32,096 nucleotides of DNA from Myxococcaceae bacterium (GTDB taxonomy: Bacteria > Myxococcota > Myxococcia > Myxococcales > Myxococcaceae): the NCBI GenBank assembly GCA_019694575.1, contig JAIBBR010000055.1, positions 1-32,096 of the forward strand, read 5' to 3'. The notes below the pieces were generated by a model. The model had not been told where the DNA came from. It saw only the letters and a list, made by a program, of their open reading frames with translations, and did no database searches. Shown here in pieces: positions 1-7,882 of the stretch. Positions within the stretch are counted from its first letter, which is position 1. Every line of letters starts with the position of its first letter. Position numbers and translations under genes: made by a program.

Positions 1-74
1 CTGCGGCCCCGGTCAAGCACCAGCTGGACTGCACCGGCCTTGAACTCCTTCGTGTAGCGATTTCGCTTCTCCAT
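1..74 (-). CDS. IS3-family transposase OrfA, N-terminus (partial)
   Basis: The minus strand from the ATG at 72-74 reads MEKRNRYTKEFKAGAVQLVL and then DRGR before leaving the window. This is the start of the helix-turn-helix OrfA subunit of IS3/IS911-type transposases (Transposase_8), where the R-Y-x-x-E-F-K-x-x-A-V pattern is characteristic. OrfA binds the IS ends. In complete elements it is joined to the OrfB DDE catalytic part by a -1 frameshift, but that part lies outside the window. A purine-rich GGAGG lies just upstream of the ATG at a reasonable distance. Whether the copy is intact cannot be seen. Confidence 0.85.
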   Translation of the reverse strand, partial: MEKRNRYTKEFKAGAVQLVLDRGR

Positions 75-119
75 AGACTCCTCCGTACTGCTTCAGAAGG
101 TGTCTACGAAAGCGGGGCA
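1..119 (-). mobile_element. Partial IS3-family insertion sequence (one end)
   Basis: The left edge contains the end of an insertion sequence that continues outside the window. Read on the minus strand, the element would begin at about 119 with TGCCCCGCTTTCGTAGACAC. The TG start is typical of IS3-family ends, and orfA starts about 45 bp inside it. Only one end is visible, so neither the opposite inverted repeat nor a target duplication can be checked. The outer limit is inferred from the TG...CA rule. Confidence 0.7.
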
Positions 120-439
120 AGCCCAAAGCTGCGGATGACGGGCGTGAGCTCGCGCTTCGACTCAACCGCGTGTCACCAGCTGACAGTTGGTCCGCCGTGT
201 CGGCACTGCCCAGCCGCATCGTCTTTCGGCTCTCCTTCTGCGAGCGCTGCCAAGACGGCCGGCTGATTCTAGAAAAAATGTCTGGGCCTGCTGCTCAGAC
301 CAAAGGGCTCGAGCTCGAGCAACGGCCGATGCCATCAGAGCAAGTATCGAGGTTCATCACTGCCATGGATGCTGAACCGGGCCTCGTTTAACCCACTCTT
401 GGGCCTACCCTGCGCTTCATGCTACGGCCAGCGCCACCG
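120..439. other. Intergenic region, no gene recognised
   Basis: About 320 bp separate the IS3-family end from the monooxygenase start. Two short overlapping reading frames of 60-75 codons exist on the plus strand, but neither looks like a known family and neither has a convincing ribosome binding site. A small tandem palindrome (GCTCGAGCTCGAGC) lies near 309. The stretch probably holds the promoter of the downstream gene plus flanking debris from the insertion. No clear -35/-10 pair stands out. Confidence 0.5.
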
Positions 440-2728
440 ATGAAAATTGTGTGCGTAGGAGGCGGCCCGGCTTCGCTTTATTTCAGCATCTTGATGAAAC
501 AGGCCTTTCCCCAGGTCAGCATCGAGGTTTACGAGCGAAACAAAGCTGACGACACCTTTGGCTGGGGCGTGGTGTTTTCGCGCGAGACGTTGGGCAACTT
601 GGCGTCGCGTGACCCCGAAAGCTACCGGCAAATCGAGTCACGCTTTGCTTATTGGGACGACATCGAGACATACGTCGGAGGCCAGTGCATCACTTCTACC
701 GGCCACGGTTTTTGCGGGTTGTCTCGGCGAGAGTTGCTGCTGATTCTACAAACCCGAGCGCAAGCGTTGGGCGTACAGCTCAATTTTCAGCACGAGCTCA
801 AGCCCGACCAAATACCCGCGGCCGACTTGGTGTTGGCGGCCGACGGCGTGCACAGCGCGTTGCGCGAACACGGCGCGGCGCACTTCAAACCGTCGCTCGA
901 CTGGCGCAAGTGCAAGTTCATTTGGCTCGGCACCACCCGGCCACTGCGCGCCTTCACTTTCGTCTTCAAAAACACCGAGTGGGGCCTGTTTCAAGTTCAC
1001 GCGTACCCATTCGAAAAACCGGGCTCGAAGGCTGAAGCCGTCTCAACGTGGATTGTGGAGATGCGCGAAGAAACATGGCGCCAAGCGGGCCTCGACAAGC
1101 TCGATGAAGCGCAGAGCGTGGCCTTCTTAGAAAAGATTTTCGCTGACGACTTGGGCGGGCACCGGCTGCTGCCCAACAAGTCGGTGTGGCGCACTTTTCC
1201 CACCGTGCGGTGCGAGCATTGGCACCACGGCAACACGGTGCTCATGGGAGACGCGGTGCACACGGCGCACTTTTCTATCGGCTCGGGCACCAAGCTGGCG
1301 ATGGAAGACGCCATGTCGCTCGTCGATGCGTTCAAAGCGCACGGGGTCAGCGACGTGCCCAAAGTGCTCGCGGCCTACGAAGACGCGCACAAGTCTGACG
1401 TGTTGCGGTTGCAGCGCGCGGCGCAGACCAGCTTGGAGTGGTTCGAGAACAGCGCCCGCTACCTTCAACAAGAGCCGGTGCAATTCACCTTCAACTTGAT
1501 GACGCGCTCGAAGCGCATCACGTGGGACAACCTGCGGCAAAGAGACCCGCAACTGGTGGCCAAGGTCGACGCGTGGTTTGCGCAGACGAATCACGGGCTG
1601 CGCAAGAAAGACGGCTCGCCAGCGCCTCCTGTTTTTGCGCCGTTCACATTGCGCGGCTTAGAGCTGCCCAACCGCATCGCCGTATCGCCGATGTGCCAGT
1701 ACATGGCGAAAGACGGTGTGCCCGACGATTGGCACCTGGTGCACTTGGGCTCGCGGGCGATGGGTGGCGCGGGGCTGGTGCTGACCGAAATGACCGACGT
1801 CTCGGCCGAAGGTCGCATTAGCTACGGGTGTACCGGGCTGTACAACGACGCGCATACCGCAGCGTGGAAGCGCATCGTCGACTTCGTGCATCAGCACTCG
1901 AATTCGAAAATCGGAGTGCAGCTGTCGCATGCGGGCCGCAAAGCGTCGTGTCAGTTGCCATGGCAAGGCGACGCTTCACTTTCGGCGGCTGAAGGTGCGT
2001 GGCAGACGTGGGCACCCTCGGCGATTGCGTATGCATCGAATTGGCACGTGCCCAAGGAAATGGACGCCGCGCACATGGCGTTGGTGAAGAGCCAATTTGT
2101 CGAGGCGACGCGACGCGCTTTGGTCGCCGGTTTCGACTTAATCGAGCTGCACTGTGCGCATGGGTATTTGCTGTCGGAGTTTTTGTCTCCACTCGCCAAC
2201 CGCCGCACCGATGCGTATGGCGGCAGCTTGGCGAATCGCCTTCGCTACCCGCTCGAGATTTTCGACGCCATGCGCGCGGTTTGGCCAAAAGAAAAGCCCA
2301 TCGCGGTGCGCATTTCAGCGAGTGACTGGCTGGGGCCTGACGGTTTGACGGTCGACGACGCGGTGGAAATCAGCAAGGCGTTCAAAGCGCACGGCGCAGA
2401 CATTATTGATGTTTCAAGCGGCGGAAATGTGCCTGAGTCGAAGCCTGACTTCGGGCGCATGTTTCAAGTGCCGTTCGCCGAGGCCGTGCGTTACCGGGCC
2501 GATGTTCCGGTCATGGCGGTGGGAGGCATTATGAGTGCTGACCACGCCAACACCATTGTCGCCGCGGGGCGGGCCGATATGTGTGCGCTGGCCCGTGCGC
2601 ATTTGAGCGATCCATACCTGACGGCTCGGTTTGCGAAAGAAGAAGGCGTCGATACGGTGGCCTGGGCCAAGCCGTACCATTCAGTGCGGCCGATGCCGAA
2701 GCCCATGGTGCCGCGCAAGGTAGATTGA
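440..2728 (+). CDS. Bifunctional aromatic acyl-CoA monooxygenase / OYE-type reductase (salicylyl-CoA 5-hydroxylase or 2-aminobenzoyl-CoA monooxygenase/reductase type)
   Basis: This 762-residue fusion has two enzymes in series. Residues 1-382 are a class A FAD monooxygenase: dinucleotide motif VGGGPAS near 6-12, DG motif at 135-136 and GD motif GDAVHTAHF at 270. Residues 398-762 are an old-yellow-enzyme domain of the YqjM class, with flavin-site Cys419 in SPMCQY and the substrate-binding histidine pair in HCAHGYLLSEFLSP (571 and 574). Known relatives are 2-aminobenzoyl-CoA monooxygenase/reductase of Azoarcus and SdgC-type salicylyl-CoA 5-hydroxylases, which hydroxylate, and in the former case also reduce, an aromatic ring carried as a CoA thioester. 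The start is set at MKIVCVGGG because the FAD motif begins there; an ATG 7 codons upstream is possible. No CoA ligase or other aromatic pathway gene lies beside it, and insertion sequences lie on both sides, so the precise substrate cannot be decided here. Confidence 0.88.
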   Translation: MKIVCVGGGPASLYFSILMKQAFPQVSIEVYERNKADDTFGWGVVFSRETLGNLASRDPESYRQIESRFAYWDDIETYVGGQCITSTGHGFCGLSRRELLLILQTRAQALGVQLNFQHELKPDQIPAADLVLAADGVHSALREHGAAHFKPSLDWRKCKFIWLGTTRPLRAFTFVFKNTEWGLFQVHAYPFEKPGSKAEAVSTWIVEMREETWRQAGLDKLDEAQSVAFLEKIFADDLGGHRLLPNKSVWRTFPTVRCEHWHHGNTVLMGDAVHTAHFSIGSGTKLAMEDAMSLVDAFKAHGVSDVPKVLAAYEDAHKSDVLRLQRAAQTSLEWFENSARYLQQEPVQFTFNLMTRSKRITWDNLRQRDPQLVAKVDAWFAQTNHGLRKKDGSPAPPVFAPFTLRGLELPNRIAVSPMCQYMAKDGVPDDWHLVHLGSRAMGGAGLVLTEMTDVSAEGRISYGCTGLYNDAHTAAWKRIVDFVHQHSNSKIGVQLSHAGRKASCQLPWQGDASLSAAEGAWQTWAPSAIAYASNWHVPKEMDAAHMALVKSQFVEATRRALVAGFDLIELHCAHGYLLSEFLSPLANRRTDAYGGSLANRLRYPLEIFDAMRAVWPKEKPIAVRISASDWLGPDGLTVDDAVEISKAFKAHGADIIDVSSGGNVPESKPDFGRMFQVPFAEAVRYRADVPVMAVGGIMSADHANTIVAAGRADMCALARAHLSDPYLTARFAKEEGVDTVAWAKPYHSVRPMPKPMVPRKVD

Positions 2729-2780
2729 GCCGAAGACCCCGGTGAGAATTCGGCCCATCGCGCGACTCCTCGAAAAACTA

Positions 2781-2797
2781 GGGCCTGTCGACATATT
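2781..2797 (+). repeat. IS5-family terminal inverted repeat, left
   Basis: The 17 bases GGGCCTGTCGACATATT form the left end of the insertion sequence and match the right end without a mismatch. The TA just outside (2779-2780) pairs with the TA after the right end. The last base overlaps the transposase stop codon (TGA on the minus strand, 2799-2797). Confidence 0.93.
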
Positions 2798-3551
2798 CAT
2801 GCCAGCCACACACGGATAGAGGCGAACAAAACGAAGCCCAGGAAGTTCGTTGCAGTCTTTTCGTAGCGTGTCGCCACCCTCCGGTACCGCTTAATCTTGC
2901 ACCAGAAATTTTCGACAAGGTGCCGCTCCTTGTAGACGTGGCCGTCGATTTCTCGCTCGACCTTTCGGTTCTCCTTTGAAGGGATGACCGGTATCATCCC
3001 TTTCTTTTCAATAGCTTCGACGACGGCGTTTGAGTCGTAGCCTTTGTCGCCGATGAAGTTTTGGCCTTGGGCGAGTTCGATAAGCGTTGGAGCTTCGGTG
3101 ATGTCGTGAATGTTTCCCGGCGTGAGATGGACGTGGAGTGGATTACCGAGCCCGTCCACAAGAGCGTGGATTTTGGTGGTAAGGCCTCCGCGAGAGCGGC
3201 CAATACCCTGAGTTTTGGCCCCCCTTTTCCGCCTGCGGCGTCTTGGTGCGCCTTGGCGTACGACCCATCAGCGATGTTCGACTCGTGGTCAGCGTCCTTG
3301 GCGAATTCATTGAGAATTTTGTCAAAAATACCCTTCGCGTTCCAACGGGAGAAACGTTGGTGGATGGTTTGCCAGGGACCGAATCGTTCAGGCAAATCTC
3401 TCCAAGGTGCGCCCGTTTTGGCGATGTAAAAAATGGCATTCAGGAATGTGCGGGTCGGAACCTTCGATGGTTTGCCCCGCCTCCCCTGTTCAGGGGGCAA
3501 CAAAGGTTTCAAGCGCTCCCACTCATCGTCCCTGAGTTCATGTCGGTGCAT
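2797..3551 (-). CDS. IS5-family DDE transposase in two frames joined by a -1 frameshift
   Basis: The first frame starts at 3551 with MHRHELRDDEWERLKPLLPP and carries the DUF4096-like N-terminal domain and the first catalytic Asp (ADGSYAKAHQDAAG). After GGKGG the correct protein continues in the -1 frame as AKTQGIGRSRGGLTTKIHAL, then the second Asp in GDKGYDS and the catalytic Glu in RHLVENFWCKIKRYRR, ending at 2797. The switch lies on a minus-strand A4G6 run at 3228-3219, which is a good slippery sequence. The joined product would be about 250 residues, normal for the family. IS427-type elements are known to use two overlapping frames, so programmed frameshifting is the favoured explanation. 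A simple one-base indel that inactivates the gene cannot be excluded. Confidence 0.9.
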
Positions 3552-3687
3552 CAGCAGTGTCGATCAAAAAATCTCGTCTCGCGCAAGCTGGATCTGACCG
3601 AGATGTGCGCGCGCCGATTTACCGGACGCTGGCGAAGACAAGTCGCGTCAGCCGATCACGAAAACTCCGGCATTCCTGGTCTGCGCC

Positions 3688-3704
3688 AATATGTCGACAG
3701 GCCC
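3688..3704 (-). repeat. IS5-family terminal inverted repeat, right
   Basis: This is the inverted copy of the left 17-bp end. Its outermost base (C at 3704, G on the minus strand) is also the third base of the TAG stop codon of the adjacent TPR gene. That gene's reading frame is therefore closed by the element's own terminal nucleotide. Confidence 0.93.
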
Positions 3705-4978
3705 TAACCGCGCACCGCACGCCACTCGTCGAGCGGCTTCAAACTGCCTTGGTGAAAAATGTAAGCCCCGGCGATGCCGTCACCTGCCGCGTCTAACCCG
3801 TCGAGCTTCGCAATCGTCTTGGCGTCATCTTCGCGGCACAGCAACACCAACTCGCGCAGGCCCAAGTAAACGCGCCACGGGCCTTCACCCAATTTTTCGC
3901 GCAATATCGACTGCACGTTGGGCAGTAACAAGCGGGCCGCGTCATGGCCGTCTCCGCGCGCCAACGCCCATAAGCCCGTAGGAGAAGACGCCAACGCCAA
4001 CGCCTTGGGGTCGAACTCAATCGCGTGCACAGCGAGCACCGTCTTCGCCAAATTTGCCCATGCGGCTTGGTCGACTTCTTCGAGCGTCACGCCGTGACTG
4101 TTCGACACCGTCAGCGGCAGGTAACGCAAAAAATCGGGGTGCTCGAGCGCATAGCTCAGCCACAAACCCGCCGGGCCTTCACGCGTCATCAACCCCGTTA
4201 CCCGCTGCGCAAAACGGTCATCGCGCAAAACCGGCAGCACCTTCGACAACAAGTCGGCCCGCTCGGCCGGCAAGCCCAACACGTGCGCGGTGAGCTCTTC
4301 GGTAATCGACGTCACCGCGTCGTCGAGCGATTGCCCAGAGTCCATATAGCTTTGGTGCAGGCCTTTCAGCTCGAGCCGCGCCACGTCTCCGTCGGCCAAC
4401 TTCAAAAACAGCCGCTCTTTTTGCATCAAATGCGTCACCGCCCGCCCTGCCAGCCCGGCGCGCAGCGCTTTTGCAAACTCTTCGAGCGACGCCAGCATCG
4501 CCACAGGTTTGGCACCCGCTGACTCGAGCTCGCCCAACAGCTGCTGCGCTTCAGCATCGAACGGGTCTTTTTCGAGCACCGCCTTCACCAACGCTTCGGC
4601 CCGCGCCTGCTCGCCCCGGCGCATTGCAATCAGCGCCAGGCCTTTCATCGCCTCTAAGTCGGCTGGGTTCAACTGCAGCACCCGCTTCAACGGAGCCTCG
4701 GCCGCCGCGTAGCGCTCGACTGAGAAGTGCGCCCGCGCAATCGCCAACGGCACCTGCGCATCGTGGGGAAAATCTTTTTCGAGCCCCTTCAACAGGCCGA
4801 GCGCCGGTTCGGTGGCATCGGCATTGAGCAGCGCGTGCGCCACCGACAGCTTCAAGCTCAAACCGCCTTGCGCGCTGGCTTCGCGCTCCAACGCACGCAG
4901 CTCTTCGTCAGAGAGAATTTCTCCGGTTTCAACTTTGTGCAGCAAACGGTTCAGCTCTTGTGGGTTCACAGTTGGCAT
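3704..4978 (-). CDS. TPR repeat protein with an unassigned C-terminal domain
   Basis: The 424-residue protein starts MPTVNPQELNRLLHKVETGE. An in-frame ATG 21 codons upstream (5041) gives an Arg-rich extension that looks non-coding and would leave only 19 bp to the divergent dehydrogenase start, so 4978 is preferred. Residues 40-150 form about three tetratricopeptide-like helical hairpins, with alternating Ala/Leu and the N-P-A-D-L-E-A-x-x-G-L-A signature. The C-terminal part (about 170-424) is probably alpha/beta, contains the segment SHGVTLEEVDQAAWANL, and is not assigned with confidence. No signal peptide or membrane segment is seen, so a cytoplasmic scaffold-type role is inferred. The stop codon TAG is shared with the end of the IS5 element, and the coding sequence itself is not truncated. 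Confidence 0.75.
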   Translation of the reverse strand: MPTVNPQELNRLLHKVETGEILSDEELRALEREASAQGGLSLKLSVAHALLNADATEPALGLLKGLEKDFPHDAQVPLAIARAHFSVERYAAAEAPLKRVLQLNPADLEAMKGLALIAMRRGEQARAEALVKAVLEKDPFDAEAQQLLGELESAGAKPVAMLASLEEFAKALRAGLAGRAVTHLMQKERLFLKLADGDVARLELKGLHQSYMDSGQSLDDAVTSITEELTAHVLGLPAERADLLSKVLPVLRDDRFAQRVTGLMTREGPAGLWLSYALEHPDFLRYLPLTVSNSHGVTLEEVDQAAWANLAKTVLAVHAIEFDPKALALASSPTGLWALARGDGHDAARLLLPNVQSILREKLGEGPWRVYLGLRELVLLCREDDAKTIAKLDGLDAAGDGIAGAYIFHQGSLKPLDEWRAVRG

Positions 4979-5018
4979 GCATCGTACTGCGCAAATGCGC
5001 TCTCGTCGCGTTGGCGAC

Positions 5019-5046
5019 CCAAAGTGGGAAATAGAGGGCACTTTGG
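5019..5046. promoter_or_regulatory. Inverted repeat in the divergent TPR / isocitrate dehydrogenase promoter region
   Basis: The 82 bp between the two divergent starts contain CCAAAGTG (5019-5026) and its exact complement CACTTTGG (5039-5046), separated by 12 bases. With one extra C the arms extend to GACC(C)AAAGTG and CACTTTGGTC. The centre-to-centre distance of 20 bp, about two helical turns, would suit a dimeric repressor or activator site. It ends 14 bases before the dehydrogenase ATG, so it could instead fold as a leader hairpin that hides the ribosome binding site. The inverted repeat is seen; its function is inferred. Confidence 0.4.
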
Positions 5047-5060
5047 TCTATGAGGCCCCC

Positions 5061-6068
5061 ATGAGCGAGATGCGAAAAGTGACGTTGATCAACGGCGACG
5101 GCATTGGCCCCGAAGTGGTCAACGCCACCCGCCAAGTGCTCGAAGCCGCCAAGTGCCCGCTCGAATTCGAGTACCAAGACGCGGGCGCCGAACAGATGAA
5201 CCGCCACGGCACCAACTTGCCTCCTTCAACCGTTGAAAGCGTGCTGCGCAACGGCGTCGCACTCAAAGGCCCTACCGCCACCGGCATTGGCGTCGGCCCT
5301 CAATCGGCCAACGTGGCGCTGCGCAAACAACTCGAGCTCTATGCTTCAGTGCGGCCGGTGAAGTCGATACCCGGGGTTAAAACGCGCTACGACAACATTG
5401 ACTTGGTGGTGGTGCGTGAGAACACCGAAGACTTGTACGCCGGCATCGAGCACATCGTGGTGCCGGGCGTGGTCGAAAGCCTGAAGATCATCACCGAGAA
5501 GGCGTCGACCCGCATTTGCCGTTACGCCTTCGAGCATGCCCGCGCGCAGAAACGAAAAAAAGTGTCGGCGGTGCACAAGGCCAACATCATGAAGTTGTCT
5601 GACGGCTTGTTTCTCGACTGCTTTCGCAAAGTGGCGCGCGAGTATTCAGACATTCAGTCTGAAGACGTCATCGTCGACAACTTGTGCATGCAGCTGGTGA
5701 AGAACCCCGAGAAGTACGACGTGCTGGTGATGGAAAATTTGTACGGCGACATCGTGTCAGACTTGTGCGCGGGGTTGGTGGGCGGGCTGGGCCTCGTGCC
5801 GGGCGCGAACATCGGCACGTCGAGCGCGGTGTTTGAAGCGGTGCACGGCACAGCGCCCGACATCGCGGGCAAAGGGTTGGCCAACCCCACCGCGCTGCTC
5901 CTTTCTGCGGTGATGATGCTGCAGTGGTTGAAAGAAGACGTTGCGGCAGCGCGCATCGAGAAGGCGGTGCTCAAAGTGTACGCCGAGGGCAAAGTGCGCA
6001 CGGGCGATTTGGGCGGCAGCGCGCGCATGAAAGACTTCACCCAGGCCGTCATCGCCCATTTGGCGTGA
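5061..6068 (+). CDS. NAD-dependent isocitrate dehydrogenase family enzyme (isocitrate/isopropylmalate dehydrogenase family)
   Basis: The 335-residue protein has the whole beta-decarboxylating dehydrogenase layout: GDGIGPEV near 12-19, the substrate arginines in NVALRKQLELYASVRP (about 84-99), RENTEDLYAGIEH at 119-131, the metal-binding Asp cluster in MENLYGDIVSDL, and the cofactor loop EAVHGTAPDIAGKGLANPTA. The short length and the ENTEDLYAGIEH loop fit the short NAD-type isocitrate dehydrogenases, the mitochondrial IDH3-like group, rather than 3-isopropylmalate dehydrogenase. It would oxidise isocitrate to 2-oxoglutarate in the TCA cycle, in the cytoplasm. Homoisocitrate or another malate-like substrate remains possible. 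The start is MSEMRKVTLI; a longer frame runs back through the divergent TPR gene and is rejected. Confidence 0.85.
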   Translation: MSEMRKVTLINGDGIGPEVVNATRQVLEAAKCPLEFEYQDAGAEQMNRHGTNLPPSTVESVLRNGVALKGPTATGIGVGPQSANVALRKQLELYASVRPVKSIPGVKTRYDNIDLVVVRENTEDLYAGIEHIVVPGVVESLKIITEKASTRICRYAFEHARAQKRKKVSAVHKANIMKLSDGLFLDCFRKVAREYSDIQSEDVIVDNLCMQLVKNPEKYDVLVMENLYGDIVSDLCAGLVGGLGLVPGANIGTSSAVFEAVHGTAPDIAGKGLANPTALLLSAVMMLQWLKEDVAAARIEKAVLKVYAEGKVRTGDLGGSARMKDFTQAVIAHLA

Positions 6069-6095
6069 TGAAATGCCCGCCGGAAGGAGCGACCA

Positions 6096-6122
6096 GCGGA
6101 GCGAGAACCCTTCCCGCTCCGC
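6096..6122 (+). terminator. Strong hairpin downstream of the dehydrogenase
   Basis: GCGGAGCG (6096-6103) pairs perfectly with CGCTCCGC (6115-6122), with possible further GAA/TTC pairing across the loop. It begins 28 bases after the stop codon. There is no U-run, so it may act as a Rho-assisted terminator or 3'-end stabiliser rather than a classical intrinsic terminator. Confidence 0.5.
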
Positions 6123-6252
6123 CGTGCTCCCCTTCTCGCGCGTGCTGCGCGTTACCCAAGGTGTATCGGGCAGCAGCGTAGGAAGTTTCCGCACATTGCC
6201 CGCCACGCGACGGCTTCTTTGAAAACCCCAATCGTTACCGTATCTTTCAGTC

Positions 6253-6765
6253 ATGAACCCACGTGCGCGGTGGTTGTCGGTAGCCATTTTTCTCTCTGGG
6301 TGCGGCCTCATTCAATTCGACGTTGAAGAGGCGCTGCCTGAACAGCGCGTGGCCGGCAACCCATTGGGAGGCGTATTGCCCAGCTTCGTACCCACGCCCT
6401 TCAAATTGAACATCGACCTCAAAGCCGAGACCGAAAAACGCGGCACCGGGCCCGCCACCCATGCCTTTCTCAAAGAGCTGACGTTGTCGGTGACGCCCAA
6501 ATCGAAACCGTCGGGAAACTTCAATTTTCTCGACGAAGTGCACATTTCAATCGCCCCCACTTCAGGCAGTTTGCCCAAAGTCGAAATCGCGCGGGCGGCG
6601 CCGGTCGCCAAAGCGCTCACGGTGCTCAACTTCGAGTTAGTGCCCAACGTCGACCTGTTGCCGTACATGAATGCAGGCGCTGAGCTGACCGCCAACGCAA
6701 CCGGCCAACAGCCCTCAAGTGACGTCACTTTCGATGGCAAAGTGGTGGTCAACGTGAAGCTCTAA
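6253..6765 (+). CDS. Small predicted lipoprotein of unknown function
   Basis: The 170-residue product starts MNPRARWLSVAIFLSGCGLI, a short positively charged signal followed by the lipobox L-S-G-C with Cys at 17. The mature part is rich in beta-type alternation (KLNIDLKAE, VHISIAP, VTFDGKVVVNVKL) and has no enzyme motif. It looks like a single beta-sandwich-like domain anchored by lipid to the envelope. The family is not recognised. The gene stands alone, 184 bp after the dehydrogenase with a terminator-like hairpin between them, so it probably has its own promoter. Confidence 0.75.
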   Translation: MNPRARWLSVAIFLSGCGLIQFDVEEALPEQRVAGNPLGGVLPSFVPTPFKLNIDLKAETEKRGTGPATHAFLKELTLSVTPKSKPSGNFNFLDEVHISIAPTSGSLPKVEIARAAPVAKALTVLNFELVPNVDLLPYMNAGAELTANATGQQPSSDVTFDGKVVVNVKL

Positions 6766-6906
6766 ATGACTGGTGTTAACCCCGGTTGTGGCCCGCGCTC
6801 CGCACCATGATGCCTGCCCGCTACAACCCGCTTCTCAACTCTTCGCTTCGAGAGCACGTCACTTCGCTTCAGCCGCTGGCGTATTTCATGCTCTTGCTGG
6901 TGACGA

Positions 6907-7872
6907 ATGGTTCCCCAAGCCACTGCAGTCTCTTCACGCGCGTCGCACGACGGCACCGTGTCGACTCCGCTTCGCCGGCTGGCTGCCGCGGCCGCCGATG
7001 CTGCGTTTCTGTTCAGCCCTGACCGCCGAAGCAGGCTGGAGCAACTGGCCGACCAACTCGACGCCCACCTCGACCTGACCGCCTACTTTTTCGAAGGCTC
7101 GGCCGACGGGTGGGAAGCAGCGCTAAGCCAAACCCTGGCATTCGACACCTCGCTGACCCATGACGACCTTCAGCAATTGAAGGCCCTGGGGCAACAAGCC
7201 TATTTGCGGTTTTTGGCGCAGCACGCGGTGTCAGAAGCGAAGCTTTTGCAACAGCGAGAAGGTGAGTCGGCCGCTCTTGATGACGACTCCGAGGCGGCTT
7301 TCGTTGCACCGCGCGGCCCCCGTATCGAAGCGCTGCTGCAACGCACCTACGGCGCTTTGCTGCGCGAGCTGGCGCAATTTCTCAAGGCCCGCCCGTGGCC
7401 CCGCACCTTGGCGCCCATCGAGCGGCAAGCGCTTGAAAAAGTACGCTACATTTCAATTCAGCCACGCCCAGGAGCAGGGCCCGCGCTGGTGTTTCATTAC
7501 GCCGGCCGTGACCGCATCAAACCGTCTACCTTTGAAAGCGCCCTCACGCCGTACCTCGCCAAGCTGGGCTTGCGTTTGGAGCTTTCGCCGCTGCGCACCT
7601 TGCTCGTCAAGCGCCCTGCCGGCGCCACCGCGGCATTGCGCGACGTCTTCACCCAGTACCCTGAGCTCGAGAGCCACTTGCTTGAAATACGCGCCGATTC
7701 AAAGGCTGCTTCTGCACGGCTCACCGTCACCTATCGCGACGACTTGCTCAACGCGGGCGAAATGGAACGTCACCAAGACTCACTGCGGCAAAAACTGCGC
7801 GCGCGCGGTTACGCGGCGCAGCTGAATTGGACACCCGTTTCTATCGGAGCGGTGGCCGAGCGCATCGCTTAG
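6907..7872 (+). CDS. Hypothetical protein, family not recognised
   Basis: This frame of 321 codons has the same TCGA-rich, G/C-ending codon use as its neighbours, and no opposing frame is better. Residues 30-180 look alpha-helical and Ala/Leu/Gln-rich. Residues 185-321 alternate strands and helices (KVRYISIQPRPG, ASARLTVTYRDD). No signal peptide, metal motif or nucleotide-binding loop is visible. The ATG at 6907 lacks a clear ribosome binding site, and a GTG at 6958 is an alternative start. The stop lies 10 bp before the MITE-like element. Function unknown. Confidence 0.6.
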   Translation: MVPQATAVSSRASHDGTVSTPLRRLAAAAADAAFLFSPDRRSRLEQLADQLDAHLDLTAYFFEGSADGWEAALSQTLAFDTSLTHDDLQQLKALGQQAYLRFLAQHAVSEAKLLQQREGESAALDDDSEAAFVAPRGPRIEALLQRTYGALLRELAQFLKARPWPRTLAPIERQALEKVRYISIQPRPGAGPALVFHYAGRDRIKPSTFESALTPYLAKLGLRLELSPLRTLLVKRPAGATAALRDVFTQYPELESHLLEIRADSKAASARLTVTYRDDLLNAGEMERHQDSLRQKLRARGYAAQLNWTPVSIGAVAERIA

Positions 7873-7882
7873 CGGGGCCTAA

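Larger units (their letters stand above)
2781..3704 (-). mobile_element. Complete IS5-family insertion sequence (IS427-like), 924 bp
   Basis: The element is bounded by a perfect 17-bp inverted repeat, GGGCCTGTCGACATATT, at 2781-2797 and, inverted, at 3688-3704. A TA dinucleotide lies immediately outside each end (2779-2780 and 3705-3706) and is the likely target duplication. Size, the 2-bp duplication, GGGCC-type ends and a two-frame transposase all fit the IS427/IS1031-like part of the IS5 family. The inner edge of the left repeat contains the first base of the transposase stop anticodon, so the gene reaches almost to the end. The right boundary falls inside the TAG stop codon of the neighbouring TPR gene. 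The perfect inverted repeat suggests a fairly recent insertion. Confidence 0.93.

Noticed and set aside
2994-3210. C-terminal part of the first transposase frame as an independent product
   Set aside because: After the A4G6 run this frame loses all family resemblance, while the -1 frame continues the conserved DDE sequence.
4812-5060. 83-codon N-terminal extension of the isocitrate dehydrogenase
   Set aside because: It runs antisense through the start of the TPR gene and is Ser/Arg/Cys-rich; the dehydrogenase fold begins at MSEMRKVTLI.
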